From positions 1,156,562 through 1,220,561 of the forward strand of contig NZ_KE384533.1 of assembly GCF_000426525.1 (NCBI RefSeq): a stretch of 64,000 bases of DNA. The letters run 5' to 3'. The notes beneath the pieces were generated by a model. It saw only the letters and a list, made by a program, of their open reading frames with translations. It was not told where the DNA came from and searched no databases. Origin of the DNA: Nocardioides alkalitolerans DSM 16699. Its GTDB lineage: Bacteria; Actinomycetota; Actinomycetes; Propionibacteriales; Nocardioidaceae. A program made the position numbers and the translations under genes. Of this stretch, positions 8,416-15,949 are shown piece by piece. How positions within the stretch are numbered: position 1 is the stretch's first letter; every line of letters begins with the position of its first letter.

Positions 8416-9752
8416 ATGCCCAGCACGACCTTGGCGATCGTGAAGTAGAGCACCAGGCCCGTCGTGTCGACGAAGGTCGAGATGAAGGGCGCCGAGACGA
8501 TCGCCGGGTCGATGCCGATGCGCTTCGCGACCAGCGGCACGCTCGAGCCCACCGTGGTGGCGAGGGTGCACACGATCGTCACCGTCAGGCAGAGCACGAG
8601 GGCGATGTCGGCCCCCGCGATCGCGGCGGCGGGCAGGAAGCCGACGGTCGCCAGCGACGCCCCGAGCGCGAGCCCGGTGGCGGCCTCCCGGCCCACCACC
8701 CGCAGCAGGTCGCCGGGTCGTACGTCGCCCACGGCCATCGCGCGCACCACCGTCGTCGCGGCCTGCGAGCCCGCGTTGCCGCCGGTGCCGATGAGCAGCG
8801 GGATGAAGAGCGCGAGCGTGACGACGGTCTGCAGCTCGCCCTCGAAGTGGTTCTGCACCCCGACCGTCAGCGTGGCCGCACCGATGAGCGCGAACAGCCA
8901 GACCACGCGGGCGCGCACGAGCCCGAGCACCGGTACCGACAGGTAGGGCCGGCGCAGCGGCTCGGTGCCGCCGACGCGGGCGGAGTCCTCGTCGTCCTCC
9001 CTCTCCAGCACGCGCATCGCGTCGTCGACGGTGAAGATGCCGAGCAGGCGGTCCTCGTCGTCCACCACCGGTACGGCGACGAAGCCGCCGTCGCGCACGA
9101 GGTTGGCGGCGTCCTCGACGTCGTCGGACGCGCGCACCACCTGGGGCTCGGAGGCGACCTCCGCCACCGTGGTCGCGGGGTCGGAGACGAGCAGCCGGCG
9201 CAGGGAGACGACGCCGACCACGGCGCGGCCCGGTCCGAGCACGGGCACCGTGTAGATCGTCTCGACCTCGTCGGCGGCCTGCTTCAGCAGCTCGATGGCC
9301 TCGCCGCACGTCGTGTCCGGGTGCACCGACGCCACCGCCGGCGACATGCGCCGGCCGGCGCTGTCCTCCGGGTAGCCCAGCAGCGACGTGGTCCAGGCCC
9401 GCTCGCGCGGGGCGAGGCCGGCGAGCAGGCGGCGCGCGACGCCGGCGGGCAGCTCGTCGAGCAGCGGGGCGCGGTCGTCGGGGTCGAGCGCGGCGAAGAT
9501 CTCCGCGACGGCCTCCTCGCGCAGCTCGTCGACGAGCTCGCGCTGGAGGGCGGGGTCGAGGTCCTCGAACACGGCCACCGCGCGGCCCTTGCCGAGCAGC
9601 CGGAACCCGATCGCCCGGTCCCGTGCCGTCATGCGCCCGAGCAGCTCGACGACCGCCGTGACGTCGCCGCGCGCGAGCCGGTCGTGCAGGCTCCGCAGCT
9701 CCGGCGTGGTGGGGTGCTCACCGACCGGCTCGGGGTTCTCGACGCTCTCCAT
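8412..9752 (-). CDS. mgtE: Magnesium transporter MgtE
   Basis: A 446-residue Mg2+ channel with the full MgtE layout. An N-terminal helical domain (about 15-130) is rich in the LPxxxRxLLxxL-type repeats that sense Mg2+. A CBS pair spans about 140-265. Five transmembrane helices make up about 275-446 and include FIPLLIGTGGNAGSQAAT, which lines the pore. The protein is a homodimeric inner-membrane channel gated by intracellular Mg2+. Its start is 27 bp from a long two-tier inverted repeat that could act on its leader. Stop codons of mgtE and the convergent dehydrogenase share CTAG. Confidence 0.95.
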   Translation of the reverse strand: MESVENPEPVGEHPTTPELRSLHDRLARGDVTAVVELLGRMTARDRAIGFRLLGKGRAVAVFEDLDPALQRELVDELREEAVAEIFAALDPDDRAPLLDELPAGVARRLLAGLAPRERAWTTSLLGYPEDSAGRRMSPAVASVHPDTTCGEAIELLKQAADEVETIYTVPVLGPGRAVVGVVSLRRLLVSDPATTVAEVASEPQVVRASDDVEDAANLVRDGGFVAVPVVDDEDRLLGIFTVDDAMRVLEREDDEDSARVGGTEPLRRPYLSVPVLGLVRARVVWLFALIGAATLTVGVQNHFEGELQTVVTLALFIPLLIGTGGNAGSQAATTVVRAMAVGDVRPGDLLRVVGREAATGLALGASLATVGFLPAAAIAGADIALVLCLTVTIVCTLATTVGSSVPLVAKRIGIDPAIVSAPFISTFVDTTGLVLYFTIAKVVLGI

Positions 9753-9778
9753 GGGGTCAGGAGTAGCACGGGCGGGGC

Positions 9779-9841
9779 GGTAGTCCCTGACGCAGTGGTC
9801 GTGGTGGGACCCGGCGGACGACCGCTCCGTCAGGGACTACC
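9779..9841. repeat. Two-tier inverted repeat between GNAT gene and mgtE
   Basis: Outer arms GGTAGTCCCTGACG (9779-9792) and its exact complement (9828-9841) enclose inner arms GGTCGT (9797-9802) and ACGACC (9818-9823). On the minus strand it overlaps the TAG stop of the acetyltransferase and ends 27 bp before mgtE, so it can act as a terminator for the former or as a leader structure for the latter. Confidence 0.7.
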
Positions 9842-10418
9842 CGCGGGCGGTGGCGCCCCGGCGCACCATCCGCAGGTCGTCGACCCCCAGGTGGGGGTCG
9901 GGCACGGGGTCGCCGTGGGCGACGAAGCCGTGGCGCTCGTAGAAGCCGCGGGCCCGGCCGTTGGCGGCCAGCACCACCAGCGTGCAGTCCGTGTCGGCGA
10001 CCTCGGCGACCAGGAGCGCGTCGCCGACGCCGGTGCCCCACCACCCCCGCCGTACGTAGATCGCGTGCAGGTATAGCGCGGGGAGGTCGTCGTCGGCGGC
10101 GTCGGGGTCGCCCGGCCCCGACATGGCGAACCCGACCAGCCGCTCGCCCTCCGGCGCCGCGTGGACGGCCAGCACCGGCGGACGCTCCGAGGCCGCCATC
10201 TGCTCCCACATGCGGACCCGGCGCTCGTGGTTCGCCAGCACCGCCTCGAGCGCGTCCTGCGGGATCAGCCCGGGGTAGGCCTCGGCCCAGCAGTCGCGGT
10301 GCAGCGCCGCCCCGGCCTCGGCGTCGGCCGGCGTGGCCCGGCGCAGCGTGACGTCGGGCGGCAGCGGTAGGACGGCGGGGTCCTGGGCGGGGGCCTGGCC
10401 AGGGGAGGGCGTGCTCAT
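9837..10418 (-). CDS. GNAT-family N-acetyltransferase
   Basis: A 193-residue single GNAT domain. An N-terminal RRATPADAEAGAALHRDCW strand-helix is followed by the core LHAIYVRRGWWGTGVGDALL (about 121-140). This contains the acetyl-CoA-binding R-x-x-G-x-G/A-type loop, in the variant RRGWWGTG. NGRARGFYERHGF, the conserved motif B, follows near 160-172. Substrate unknown. ATG at 10418 is preceded by a region with a 25-bp direct repeat, which separates it from the APC permease gene on the same strand. The stop lies within a large hairpin. Confidence 0.85.
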   Translation of the reverse strand: MSTPSPGQAPAQDPAVLPLPPDVTLRRATPADAEAGAALHRDCWAEAYPGLIPQDALEAVLANHERRVRMWEQMAASERPPVLAVHAAPEGERLVGFAMSGPGDPDAADDDLPALYLHAIYVRRGWWGTGVGDALLVAEVADTDCTLVVLAANGRARGFYERHGFVAHGDPVPDPHLGVDDLRMVRRGATARG

Positions 10419-10465
10419 CGCCCCATCCCACACGGCGGGCCGGGCCGTGCGCCACGGGGTTTCGT

Positions 10466-10522
10466 CGAGTTGTCGGGTCTGCACCGTCGTGCAGCGCCGA
10501 GTTGTCGGGTCTGCACCGTCGT
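10466..10522. repeat. Pair of identical 25-bp direct repeats upstream of the GNAT gene
   Basis: The same 25 bases (beginning CGAGTTGTCGGG) occur at 10466-10490 and 10498-10522, separated by only 7 bp. They lie in the 178-bp gap between the APC permease stop and the acetyltransferase start. They could be an operator pair for the acetyltransferase or an interspersed repeat. Confidence 0.8.
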
Positions 10523-10548
10523 ACGACGCGGACTGGTGCGGTGCTGTG

Positions 10549-10592
10549 GTGTCCGGGTGGGTGTCCTGTCGCGTGTGCAGATGCCCGGACAC
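10549..10592. terminator. Possible hairpin after the APC permease gene
   Basis: GTGTCCGGG at 10549-10557 pairs with CCCGGACAC at 10584-10592 across a 26-nt loop, just beyond the stop of the permease on the minus strand. The loop is long, so this is only a candidate terminator. Confidence 0.4.
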
Positions 10593-10596
10593 CGCG

Positions 10597-11838
10597 TCAC
10601 ACGGGCCGCAGGCGCCGCACCCCGACCCGCACCAGCACCCCGAGGCCGACGACGACGCACCCGCCGACGACGGAGGCCACGGGCAGCGCGAACGCCAGCA
10701 CGACGCAGCCGACCGCGCCGACCACCGGCACGACGCCGACGCCGAGGCCCTCGCGGCGACGTTGGGCGCCGGCGGCCAGGTTCGCGACGAGGTAGTAGAG
10801 CAGGACGCCGAACGACGAGAACCCGACGGCGTCGCGCAGGTCGAGGGTGAGCACGAGCGCCACCACGCAGGCGCCGACGGCCAGCTCGGCGCGGTGGGGC
10901 ACGTCGTACGTCGGGTGCACGGCGTCCAGCCACCGCGGCAGCTCGCCGTCACGGGCCATGGCCAGCAAGGTCCGGCCGATGCCCGCGACGAGGGCGAGCA
11001 GCGCACCCAGCGCCGCGGCCGCCGCACCGACCTGGACGACGGGTCCGGTCCAGGTCGCCCCGCCCACCTCGGCGAGCGCCCGCACGGGCGCGACCGACCC
11101 GGCGACGCGCGCGGGGCCCAGCACGGCGAGCAGGGCCAGGGCCACCACGACGTACGTCGTCAGCACCACCGCGAAGGAGAGCCCGATCGCCCGCGGGATG
11201 GTGCGGGCGGGGTCGCGGACCTCCTCGCCCAGCGTGGCGATGCGGGCGTAGCCGGCGAACGCGAAGAAGAGCAGCCCGGCGGCCTGGAGCACGCCGTACG
11301 CGTCGACGTCACCGGTCGGCAGAGGCGGACGGAGACCGTCGGCGCCGACCAGGCCGACGACGACCGCCACCGCGAGCACGACGAGCGCGAGCAGGGCGAT
11401 CGCCTTCGCGAGCCCGGCGGTCCGCGTCACGCCCCGGCAGTTCACGAGGGTGAGGGCCACGACCGCGCCGGCCGCGACGAGCCGTCCGACCGGCTCGGGC
11501 GCCGAGCCGGGCACGACGTACGCCGCGAACGCGAGCGCCATCGCGGCGCAGCTCGCCGTCTTGCCGACCACGAACGACCAGCCGGCCAGGTAGCCCCACC
11601 ACGGGCCGAGCTGCTCGCGCCCGTGCACGTAGGTGCCGCCCGACGTCGGTCGTCGCGCCGCGAGGCGGGCCGACGACGAGGCGTTGCACCAGGCCACGCC
11701 CGCGGCCAGCGCCAGCGCCACCACGAGGGCCCGGCCCGCGACGTCGGCGGCCGGCGCGAACACGGTGAAGACCCCGGCCCCCACCATCGATGCCACCCCG
11801 ATCGCCGCGGCGTCGGCCACTCCCAGTCGTCGTTGCAC
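10597..11838 (-). CDS. APC-family amino acid/polyamine permease
   Basis: A 413-residue membrane protein with about 12 hydrophobic helices. The family signature is ASMVGAGVFTVFAPAADVAG in helix 1 (about 16-35), the unwound GxG segment that binds the substrate amino group. FFAFAGYARIATLGEEVRDPARTIPRAI (about 192-219) is the typical APC helix-6/loop motif. Substrate cannot be assigned; neutral amino acids or a polyamine are possible. It is transcribed divergently from the hydrolase at 11912 across 73 bp. A weak hairpin follows the stop. Confidence 0.88.
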   Translation of the reverse strand: MQRRLGVADAAAIGVASMVGAGVFTVFAPAADVAGRALVVALALAAGVAWCNASSSARLAARRPTSGGTYVHGREQLGPWWGYLAGWSFVVGKTASCAAMALAFAAYVVPGSAPEPVGRLVAAGAVVALTLVNCRGVTRTAGLAKAIALLALVVLAVAVVVGLVGADGLRPPLPTGDVDAYGVLQAAGLLFFAFAGYARIATLGEEVRDPARTIPRAIGLSFAVVLTTYVVVALALLAVLGPARVAGSVAPVRALAEVGGATWTGPVVQVGAAAAALGALLALVAGIGRTLLAMARDGELPRWLDAVHPTYDVPHRAELAVGACVVALVLTLDLRDAVGFSSFGVLLYYLVANLAAGAQRRREGLGVGVVPVVGAVGCVVLAFALPVASVVGGCVVVGLGVLVRVGVRRLRPV

Positions 11839-11911
11839 GCCGCGGATGGTGACCCATCAAGGTGTCGGCGAGGCGAACGACCGTCTCGGGGGCCGGACTA
11901 CCGTGGAGGGC

Positions 11912-12547
11912 ATGCGGATCACGAAGTTCGGCCACGCCTGCGTCCGTCTCGGTCACGAGGGCCACGCCGTCGTGCTCGACCCCGGGATGTTCACCGACCC
12001 CGAGGCCGTCGACGGCGCCACGGCGGTCCTCGTCACCCACGAGCACGCCGACCACCTCCACGTCGACCACCTGCGCGCCACCGACGCGCCCATCTGGACG
12101 ATCGCGGCCGTCGCGCGAGCCATCGCCGAGCAGGCGCCGGACCTCACCGAGCGCGTCACCGTCGTCGCCCCCGGCGACCAGTTCGACGCCGCCGGGGTGA
12201 GGGTCACCGCCGTCGGCGAGCAGCACGCCGTGATCCACCCGGCCTACGACCGCATCACCAATTCCGGGTACGTCGTGGAGCTCGGCGACCGCTCCGTCTT
12301 CCACCCCGGCGACGCCCTCACCGGCCCCGGCCGCGCCGTCGACGTGCTGCTCGCCCCCGTGAGCGCCCCGTGGCTCAAGGTCGGCGAGGCGATCGACTTC
12401 GCCCGCGAGGTGGGCGCCCCGACCAACCTGGCGATCCACGACCGGGTCTACTCCGACGCGGGCCTGTCGATGACCGACGGACACTTCCGCACCCTGCTCG
12501 CCGAGGGCCAGACCTACGCCCGCATCGCCGACGGCGCCGACCTCTGA
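11912..12547 (+). CDS. Metallo-beta-lactamase-fold hydrolase (UlaG-like)
   Basis: A 211-residue MBL-fold protein. The metal motif THEHADHLH lies at about residues 46-54, a later His is in GEQHAVIHP (about 104-112), and an Asp is in FHPGDAL (about 130-136). The compact fold without extra domains matches the UlaG-like Zn/Mn-dependent hydrolases, which often act on small lactones or phosphodiesters. ATG at 11912 follows CCGTGGAGGGC. Specific substrate unknown. It is divergent from the permease and 144 bp ahead of fprA. Confidence 0.82.
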   Translation: MRITKFGHACVRLGHEGHAVVLDPGMFTDPEAVDGATAVLVTHEHADHLHVDHLRATDAPIWTIAAVARAIAEQAPDLTERVTVVAPGDQFDAAGVRVTAVGEQHAVIHPAYDRITNSGYVVELGDRSVFHPGDALTGPGRAVDVLLAPVSAPWLKVGEAIDFAREVGAPTNLAIHDRVYSDAGLSMTDGHFRTLLAEGQTYARIADGADL

Positions 12548-12646
12548 GCGCCCTGCCCGCCGTACCCGCTCGACGCTCCGACCCCGCTCCGCCGTCATCT
12601 GGACGTGAGCCATCTGGCACTCGTTCTTCTGGGAGAATCGTCGGTC

Positions 12647-12665
12647 GGTAGTTAGCCTGGCCTAA
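12647..12665. promoter_or_regulatory. Possible DtxR/IdeR-type iron box upstream of fprA
   Basis: GGTAGTTAGCCTGGCCTAA matches the actinobacterial DtxR/IdeR consensus TTAGGTTAGCCTAACCTAA at 13 of 19 positions, including an uninterrupted GTTAGCCT core and CCTAA on the right. It lies 26 bp before the fprA start, where it would overlap the promoter. Mismatches cluster in the left half-site, so the call is tentative. Confidence 0.35.
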
Positions 12666-12691
12666 CCCGTGTTCCGTCTGGAGGAAGAACT

Positions 12692-14035
12692 GTGCGCCCC
12701 ATCAATGTTGCCGTCGTCGGTGCCGGCCCGGCTGGCATCTACGCCGCCGACATCCTGACCAAGGAGTACCCCGGTGCGACGGTCGACGTGTTCGACCGGC
12801 TGCCTGCTCCCTACGGCCTGGTCCGGTACGGCGTCGCGCCCGACCACCCGCGCATCAAGGAGATCATCAAGGCCCTGCGCCGGGTGCTCTCGCGCGACGA
12901 GATCCGGTTCGTCGGCAACGTCGACTTCGGCACCGACGTCAAGCTCTCCGACCTCCGCCCGTTCTACGACGCGGTGATCTTCTCGACGGGCGCGATCTTC
13001 GACCGCGACCTCGACATCCCGGGCATCGACCTCGAGGGCAGCTACGGCGCCGCCGACTTCGTGTCCTGGTACGACGGCCACCCCGACTACCCGCGCGAGT
13101 GGCCGCTGACCGCCAAGCACGTGGCCGTGCTGGGTGCCGGGAACGTGGCCCTCGACGTCGCGCGCATGCTGGTGAAGCCGGCCGACGAGCAGCTGACCAC
13201 CGAGATCCCGGACAACGTCTACCAGGGCCTCAAGGTCAACCAGGCGACCGACGTGCACGTCTTCGCTCGCCGTGGCCCGGCCCAGATCAAGTTCACGCCC
13301 ATGGAGCTGCGCGAGCTGTCGCACTCCCCGAGCGTCGACGTGATCGTGCACCCCGAGGGCTTCGAGATCGACGAGGCCTCCGAGAAGGCGATCCAGGCGA
13401 CCAAGGCCGTGCGCCTCGTGGCCGACACGCTGCTGAAGTACATGGAGGCCGAGCCCACCGGCGCGCCCCACCGCATCCACATCCACCTCTGCCAGGCGCC
13501 CGTCGAGGTGCTCGGCGAGGACGGCAAGGTCGCGGGGCTCAAGGTCGAGGTCACCGAGCTCGACGGCACCGGCAACGCGCGCTCGACGGGCGAGTTCAAG
13601 ACGTACGACGTGGAGGCCGTCTACCGCGCGGTCGGCTACAAGTCCTCCCCGCTCGCCGACGTGCCGTTCGACGACACCGACAACGTCATCCCCAACGCGG
13701 GCGGCCGCGTGCTCGACCTCGACGGCGAGCACGTGCCCGGCACGTACTGCACCGGCTGGGTCAAGCGCGGCCCGGTCGGGCTCATCGGGCACACCAAGTC
13801 GGACGCCGCCGAGACCGTCGCGAACCTCATCGCCGACATCGACAGCACCCCGGCGCCCGAGCACGACGACCGCGACGCGATCCTGCGCCACCTGACCGAG
13901 CGCGGCGTCGACTTCACGTCGTGGGACGGCTGGGTCGCCCTCGACGCCCACGAGGTCTCGCTCGGCGAGGCCGTCGGCCGCGAGCGCATCAAGGTCGTCG
14001 ACCGCGAGGAGATGCTCAGCCGCTCGCGCGGCTGA
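12692..14035 (+). CDS. fprA: Ferredoxin/flavodoxin-NADP+ reductase FprA
   Basis: A 447-residue adrenodoxin-reductase-type flavoenzyme that exchanges electrons between NADPH and ferredoxin. The FAD dinucleotide fold is VVGAGPAGIYAA (about 8-19), followed by DRLPAPYGLVRYGVAPDHP (about 40-58), a family hallmark. The NADP site is VLGAGNVALDVAR near 148-160. GTYCTGWVKRGPVGLIGHTK (about 351-370) closes the FAD site. GTG at 12692 follows a clear GGAGGAAG ribosome-binding site. A candidate iron-regulator box lies just upstream. The gene ends ahead of a strong terminator at 14052. Confidence 0.95.
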   Translation: MRPINVAVVGAGPAGIYAADILTKEYPGATVDVFDRLPAPYGLVRYGVAPDHPRIKEIIKALRRVLSRDEIRFVGNVDFGTDVKLSDLRPFYDAVIFSTGAIFDRDLDIPGIDLEGSYGAADFVSWYDGHPDYPREWPLTAKHVAVLGAGNVALDVARMLVKPADEQLTTEIPDNVYQGLKVNQATDVHVFARRGPAQIKFTPMELRELSHSPSVDVIVHPEGFEIDEASEKAIQATKAVRLVADTLLKYMEAEPTGAPHRIHIHLCQAPVEVLGEDGKVAGLKVEVTELDGTGNARSTGEFKTYDVEAVYRAVGYKSSPLADVPFDDTDNVIPNAGGRVLDLDGEHVPGTYCTGWVKRGPVGLIGHTKSDAAETVANLIADIDSTPAPEHDDRDAILRHLTERGVDFTSWDGWVALDAHEVSLGEAVGRERIKVVDREEMLSRSRG

Positions 14036-14051
14036 CGCCCCGGTTCTCCAG

Positions 14052-14087
14052 GACGCCGGTCCACCCCGCGAGGGGTGGGCCGGCGTC
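14052..14087. terminator. Hairpin terminator after fprA
   Basis: GACGCCGGTCCACCCC pairs with GGGGTGGGCCGGCGTC around a GCGA tetraloop, a 16-bp stem with one T-G wobble. It begins 16 bp after the fprA stop. Confidence 0.85.
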
Positions 14088-14107
14088 GTGCGTCTCGGGG
14101 CCGGCCC

Positions 14108-14154
14108 GTTCGCGGTAGGAGGTACCCGTGCGACGGGTACGAGGTACCGCGAAC
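14108..14154. repeat. 47-bp palindromic repeat, copy 1
   Basis: Outer arms GTTCGCGGTA and TACCGCGAAC enclose inner arms TACCCGT and ACGGGTA around a GCG loop. Spacers GGAGG and CGAGG separate outer from inner arms. Copies 2 and 3 lie at 14399 and 14461. Confidence 0.9.
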
Positions 14155-14266
14155 GGCGGCGGGCCCGCGCCGTACGGCCTGGGCCTGCTCCGTCCGCACC
14201 AGTGCCGGGGAGCGGTGCCACCTGGTGGCAGCGGACCCCGGTGCTGACTCCGGGCCGGCCGGACGT

Positions 14267-14325
14267 CACGCCCCGACGGGCTGCGGTGTGAGCGCCCCGT
14301 CTGCCCTGTCGCTGACACCGCGACC
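14267..14325. repeat. 59-bp hairpin unit, copy A
   Basis: Starts CACGCCCCGACGGGCTGCGG. GCGGTGTGAGCG can pair with CGCTGACACCGC with one mismatch. A second copy (14328-14386) follows after 2 bp with three base differences, giving a period of 61 bp. Confidence 0.85.
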
Positions 14326-14327
14326 AC

Positions 14328-14386
14328 CACGCCCCGACGGGCTGCGGTGTGAGCGCCCCGTCCGCCCCGTCGCTGACACCGCAACC
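14328..14386. repeat. 59-bp hairpin unit, copy B
   Basis: Second copy of the unit at 14267, differing at three positions. The same hairpin arms are kept, so structure is conserved between copies. Confidence 0.85.
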
Positions 14387-14398
14387 CGAGCAGGGTCG

Positions 14399-14445
14399 GT
14401 TCGCGGTAGGAGATACCCGTGCGACGGGTACGAGGTACCGCGAAC
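14399..14445. repeat. 47-bp palindromic repeat, copy 2
   Basis: Same palindrome as 14108-14154, with one base change in the left spacer (GGAGA for GGAGG). Both sets of arms are intact. Confidence 0.9.
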
Positions 14446-14460
14446 GATGGCCATGCACAC

Positions 14461-14507
14461 GTGCGCGGTAGGAGATACCCGTGCGACGGGTACGAGGTAC
14501 CGCGAAC
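14461..14507. repeat. 47-bp palindromic repeat, copy 3
   Basis: Same palindrome as copies 1 and 2; the third base of the left outer arm is G instead of T, otherwise as copy 2. It ends 42 bp from the menF stop. Confidence 0.9.
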
Positions 14508-14548
14508 GGTGCAGCCGCCACCCCCCAGGGCGCCGGCCGGCGAGCGCC

Positions 14549-15883
14549 TCAGCCCCCGAGCGCCCCGCGCACGGGCTCGAGCTTGGCCTGGCTCTCGGCG
14601 AGCTCGGCCGCCGGGTCGGAGCCGGCGACGATGCCGCAGCCGGCGTACAGGCGGACGCGCCCGGTGCCGTCGGCAGCCGTCTCGATCTGGGCGGAGCGCA
14701 GCGCGATGCCCCACTCGCCGTCGCCGGAGGCGTCCATCCAGCCGACGGGTCCGGCGTACCGGCCGCGCTCCATGCCCTCGAGCTCGGCGATGAGGGCGGT
14801 GGCGGTCGCGGTGGGCGTGCCGCCGACGGCGGCGGAGGGGTGGAGCGACGCGGCCAGGCCCAGCGACGAGCTCGGGTCGTCGTCGGGCACGACGCCGGTG
14901 ACGTCGGTGGCGAGGTGCATGACGTTCGGCAGGTGCAGCACGAACGGCGACTCGGGCACGTTCATCGACGAGCAGTGCGGCTCGAGCGAGTCGGCGACGG
15001 ATCGCACGGCGTACTCGTGCTCCTCGAGGTCCTTCGACGACCGCGCCAGCTCGCCGGCCAGCCCGGCGTCGCGCACCTCGTCGCCGGTCCGGCGGATCGT
15101 GCCGGCCAGCACGCGCGACGTGACGAGGCCCCGCTCCTGGCGCACGAGCATCTCGGGGGTCGCGCCGAAGAGGCCGTCGACGTGGAAGGTCCAGCAGGTG
15201 GGGTACGCCGCGGCGAGGCGTCGCAGTGGCCACCGGACGTCGACGGGGGCGTCGGTCGTGGCGACGATGTCGCGGGCCAGCACCACCTTCTCGAGATCGC
15301 CGGCGTCGATGCGGGCCACCGCGTCGGCCACGACGGCCTGCCAGGCGTCGTCGTCGAGCCCGCCGGGCCCGAAGACCACGGGGGAGGGCACGGCGGGGGC
15401 CTCGGCGACGCGCAGCGCGGGCGCGCCGATGCTGTCGTGGCCGATGGTGGTGAGCCAGCGCTGGCCACCACGGCGGCCCACGACGACGCGGGGCACGACG
15501 AGCGTCGAGGTGCCGGGGTCGTCGGCGAACGCGAAGGAGCCGAAGGCCACGAGGCCGCTGCCGGGCAGGTCGACCTCGTCGCGCACGACGGAGCGGGCCG
15601 TCAGCTCGCGCCACCAGGCGTCGGCGTCGGCGAAGCGGGTCGCGCCCGAGGTCGTGATGGTGGCGGCCACGCCCCAGCCGACGATGCCGTCGCCGCCGCG
15701 CAGCCAGGCGAGCGAGCCGTCGGCGGGCAGGAGGTCGACCAGGGGCACGTCGTCGGGCACGTCACCGGCGGAGGCCAGGGAGTCCAGCGGCACCGTGCGC
15801 ACGGCCAGCGGGACCTGGTGCGCGGCCGGCGCGGCGCCGCCTGCGGGCCGCGCGGCACCGGGGCGGGGGGCGCTCGTGCTCAT
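14549..15883 (-). CDS. menF: Isochorismate synthase (MenF/EntC/DhbC family)
   Basis: A 444-residue chorismate-binding enzyme that isomerises chorismate to isochorismate, the substrate of MenD. The catalytic domain covers about 180-440. It includes LEKVVLARDIV (about 197-207, the catalytic lysine segment), TPEMLVRQ, SRVLAGTIRR, LHPSAAVGGTPT (about 342-353) and YAGCGIVAGSDPAAELAE (about 409-426). No siderophore genes are adjacent, while menA/E/C/D and menG are close, so a menaquinone role is most likely. It is convergent with fprA across the repeat-rich spacer and divergent from the gene at 15950 across 66 bp. Confidence 0.9.
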   Translation of the reverse strand: MSTSAPRPGAARPAGGAAPAAHQVPLAVRTVPLDSLASAGDVPDDVPLVDLLPADGSLAWLRGGDGIVGWGVAATITTSGATRFADADAWWRELTARSVVRDEVDLPGSGLVAFGSFAFADDPGTSTLVVPRVVVGRRGGQRWLTTIGHDSIGAPALRVAEAPAVPSPVVFGPGGLDDDAWQAVVADAVARIDAGDLEKVVLARDIVATTDAPVDVRWPLRRLAAAYPTCWTFHVDGLFGATPEMLVRQERGLVTSRVLAGTIRRTGDEVRDAGLAGELARSSKDLEEHEYAVRSVADSLEPHCSSMNVPESPFVLHLPNVMHLATDVTGVVPDDDPSSSLGLAASLHPSAAVGGTPTATATALIAELEGMERGRYAGPVGWMDASGDGEWGIALRSAQIETAADGTGRVRLYAGCGIVAGSDPAAELAESQAKLEPVRGALGG

Positions 15884-15949
15884 CCTCGCCAGACTACTGG
15901 CCCGTACGTCGTGGGCCGATCCTGGTGCGCGTTGCTACGGTCACACGCT

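Larger units (their letters stand above)
14036..14548. other. Gene-free spacer packed with palindromic repeats
   Basis: This 513-bp space separates the convergent fprA and menF genes. I find no credible gene. It holds a terminator (14052-14087), three copies of a 47-bp palindrome and two copies of a 59-bp hairpin unit, annotated separately. The rest (14155-14266) shows no feature I can name. Confidence 0.8.

Noticed and set aside
9753..9841. M-box Mg2+ riboswitch upstream of mgtE
   Set aside because: The hairpin is a simple symmetrical stem with none of the conserved M-box elements that I can see, and the leader is short.
14108..14507. CRISPR-like array
   Set aside because: Repeat spacing is irregular (about 290 and 62 bp), units are internally palindromic at 47 bp, and no cas genes are near.
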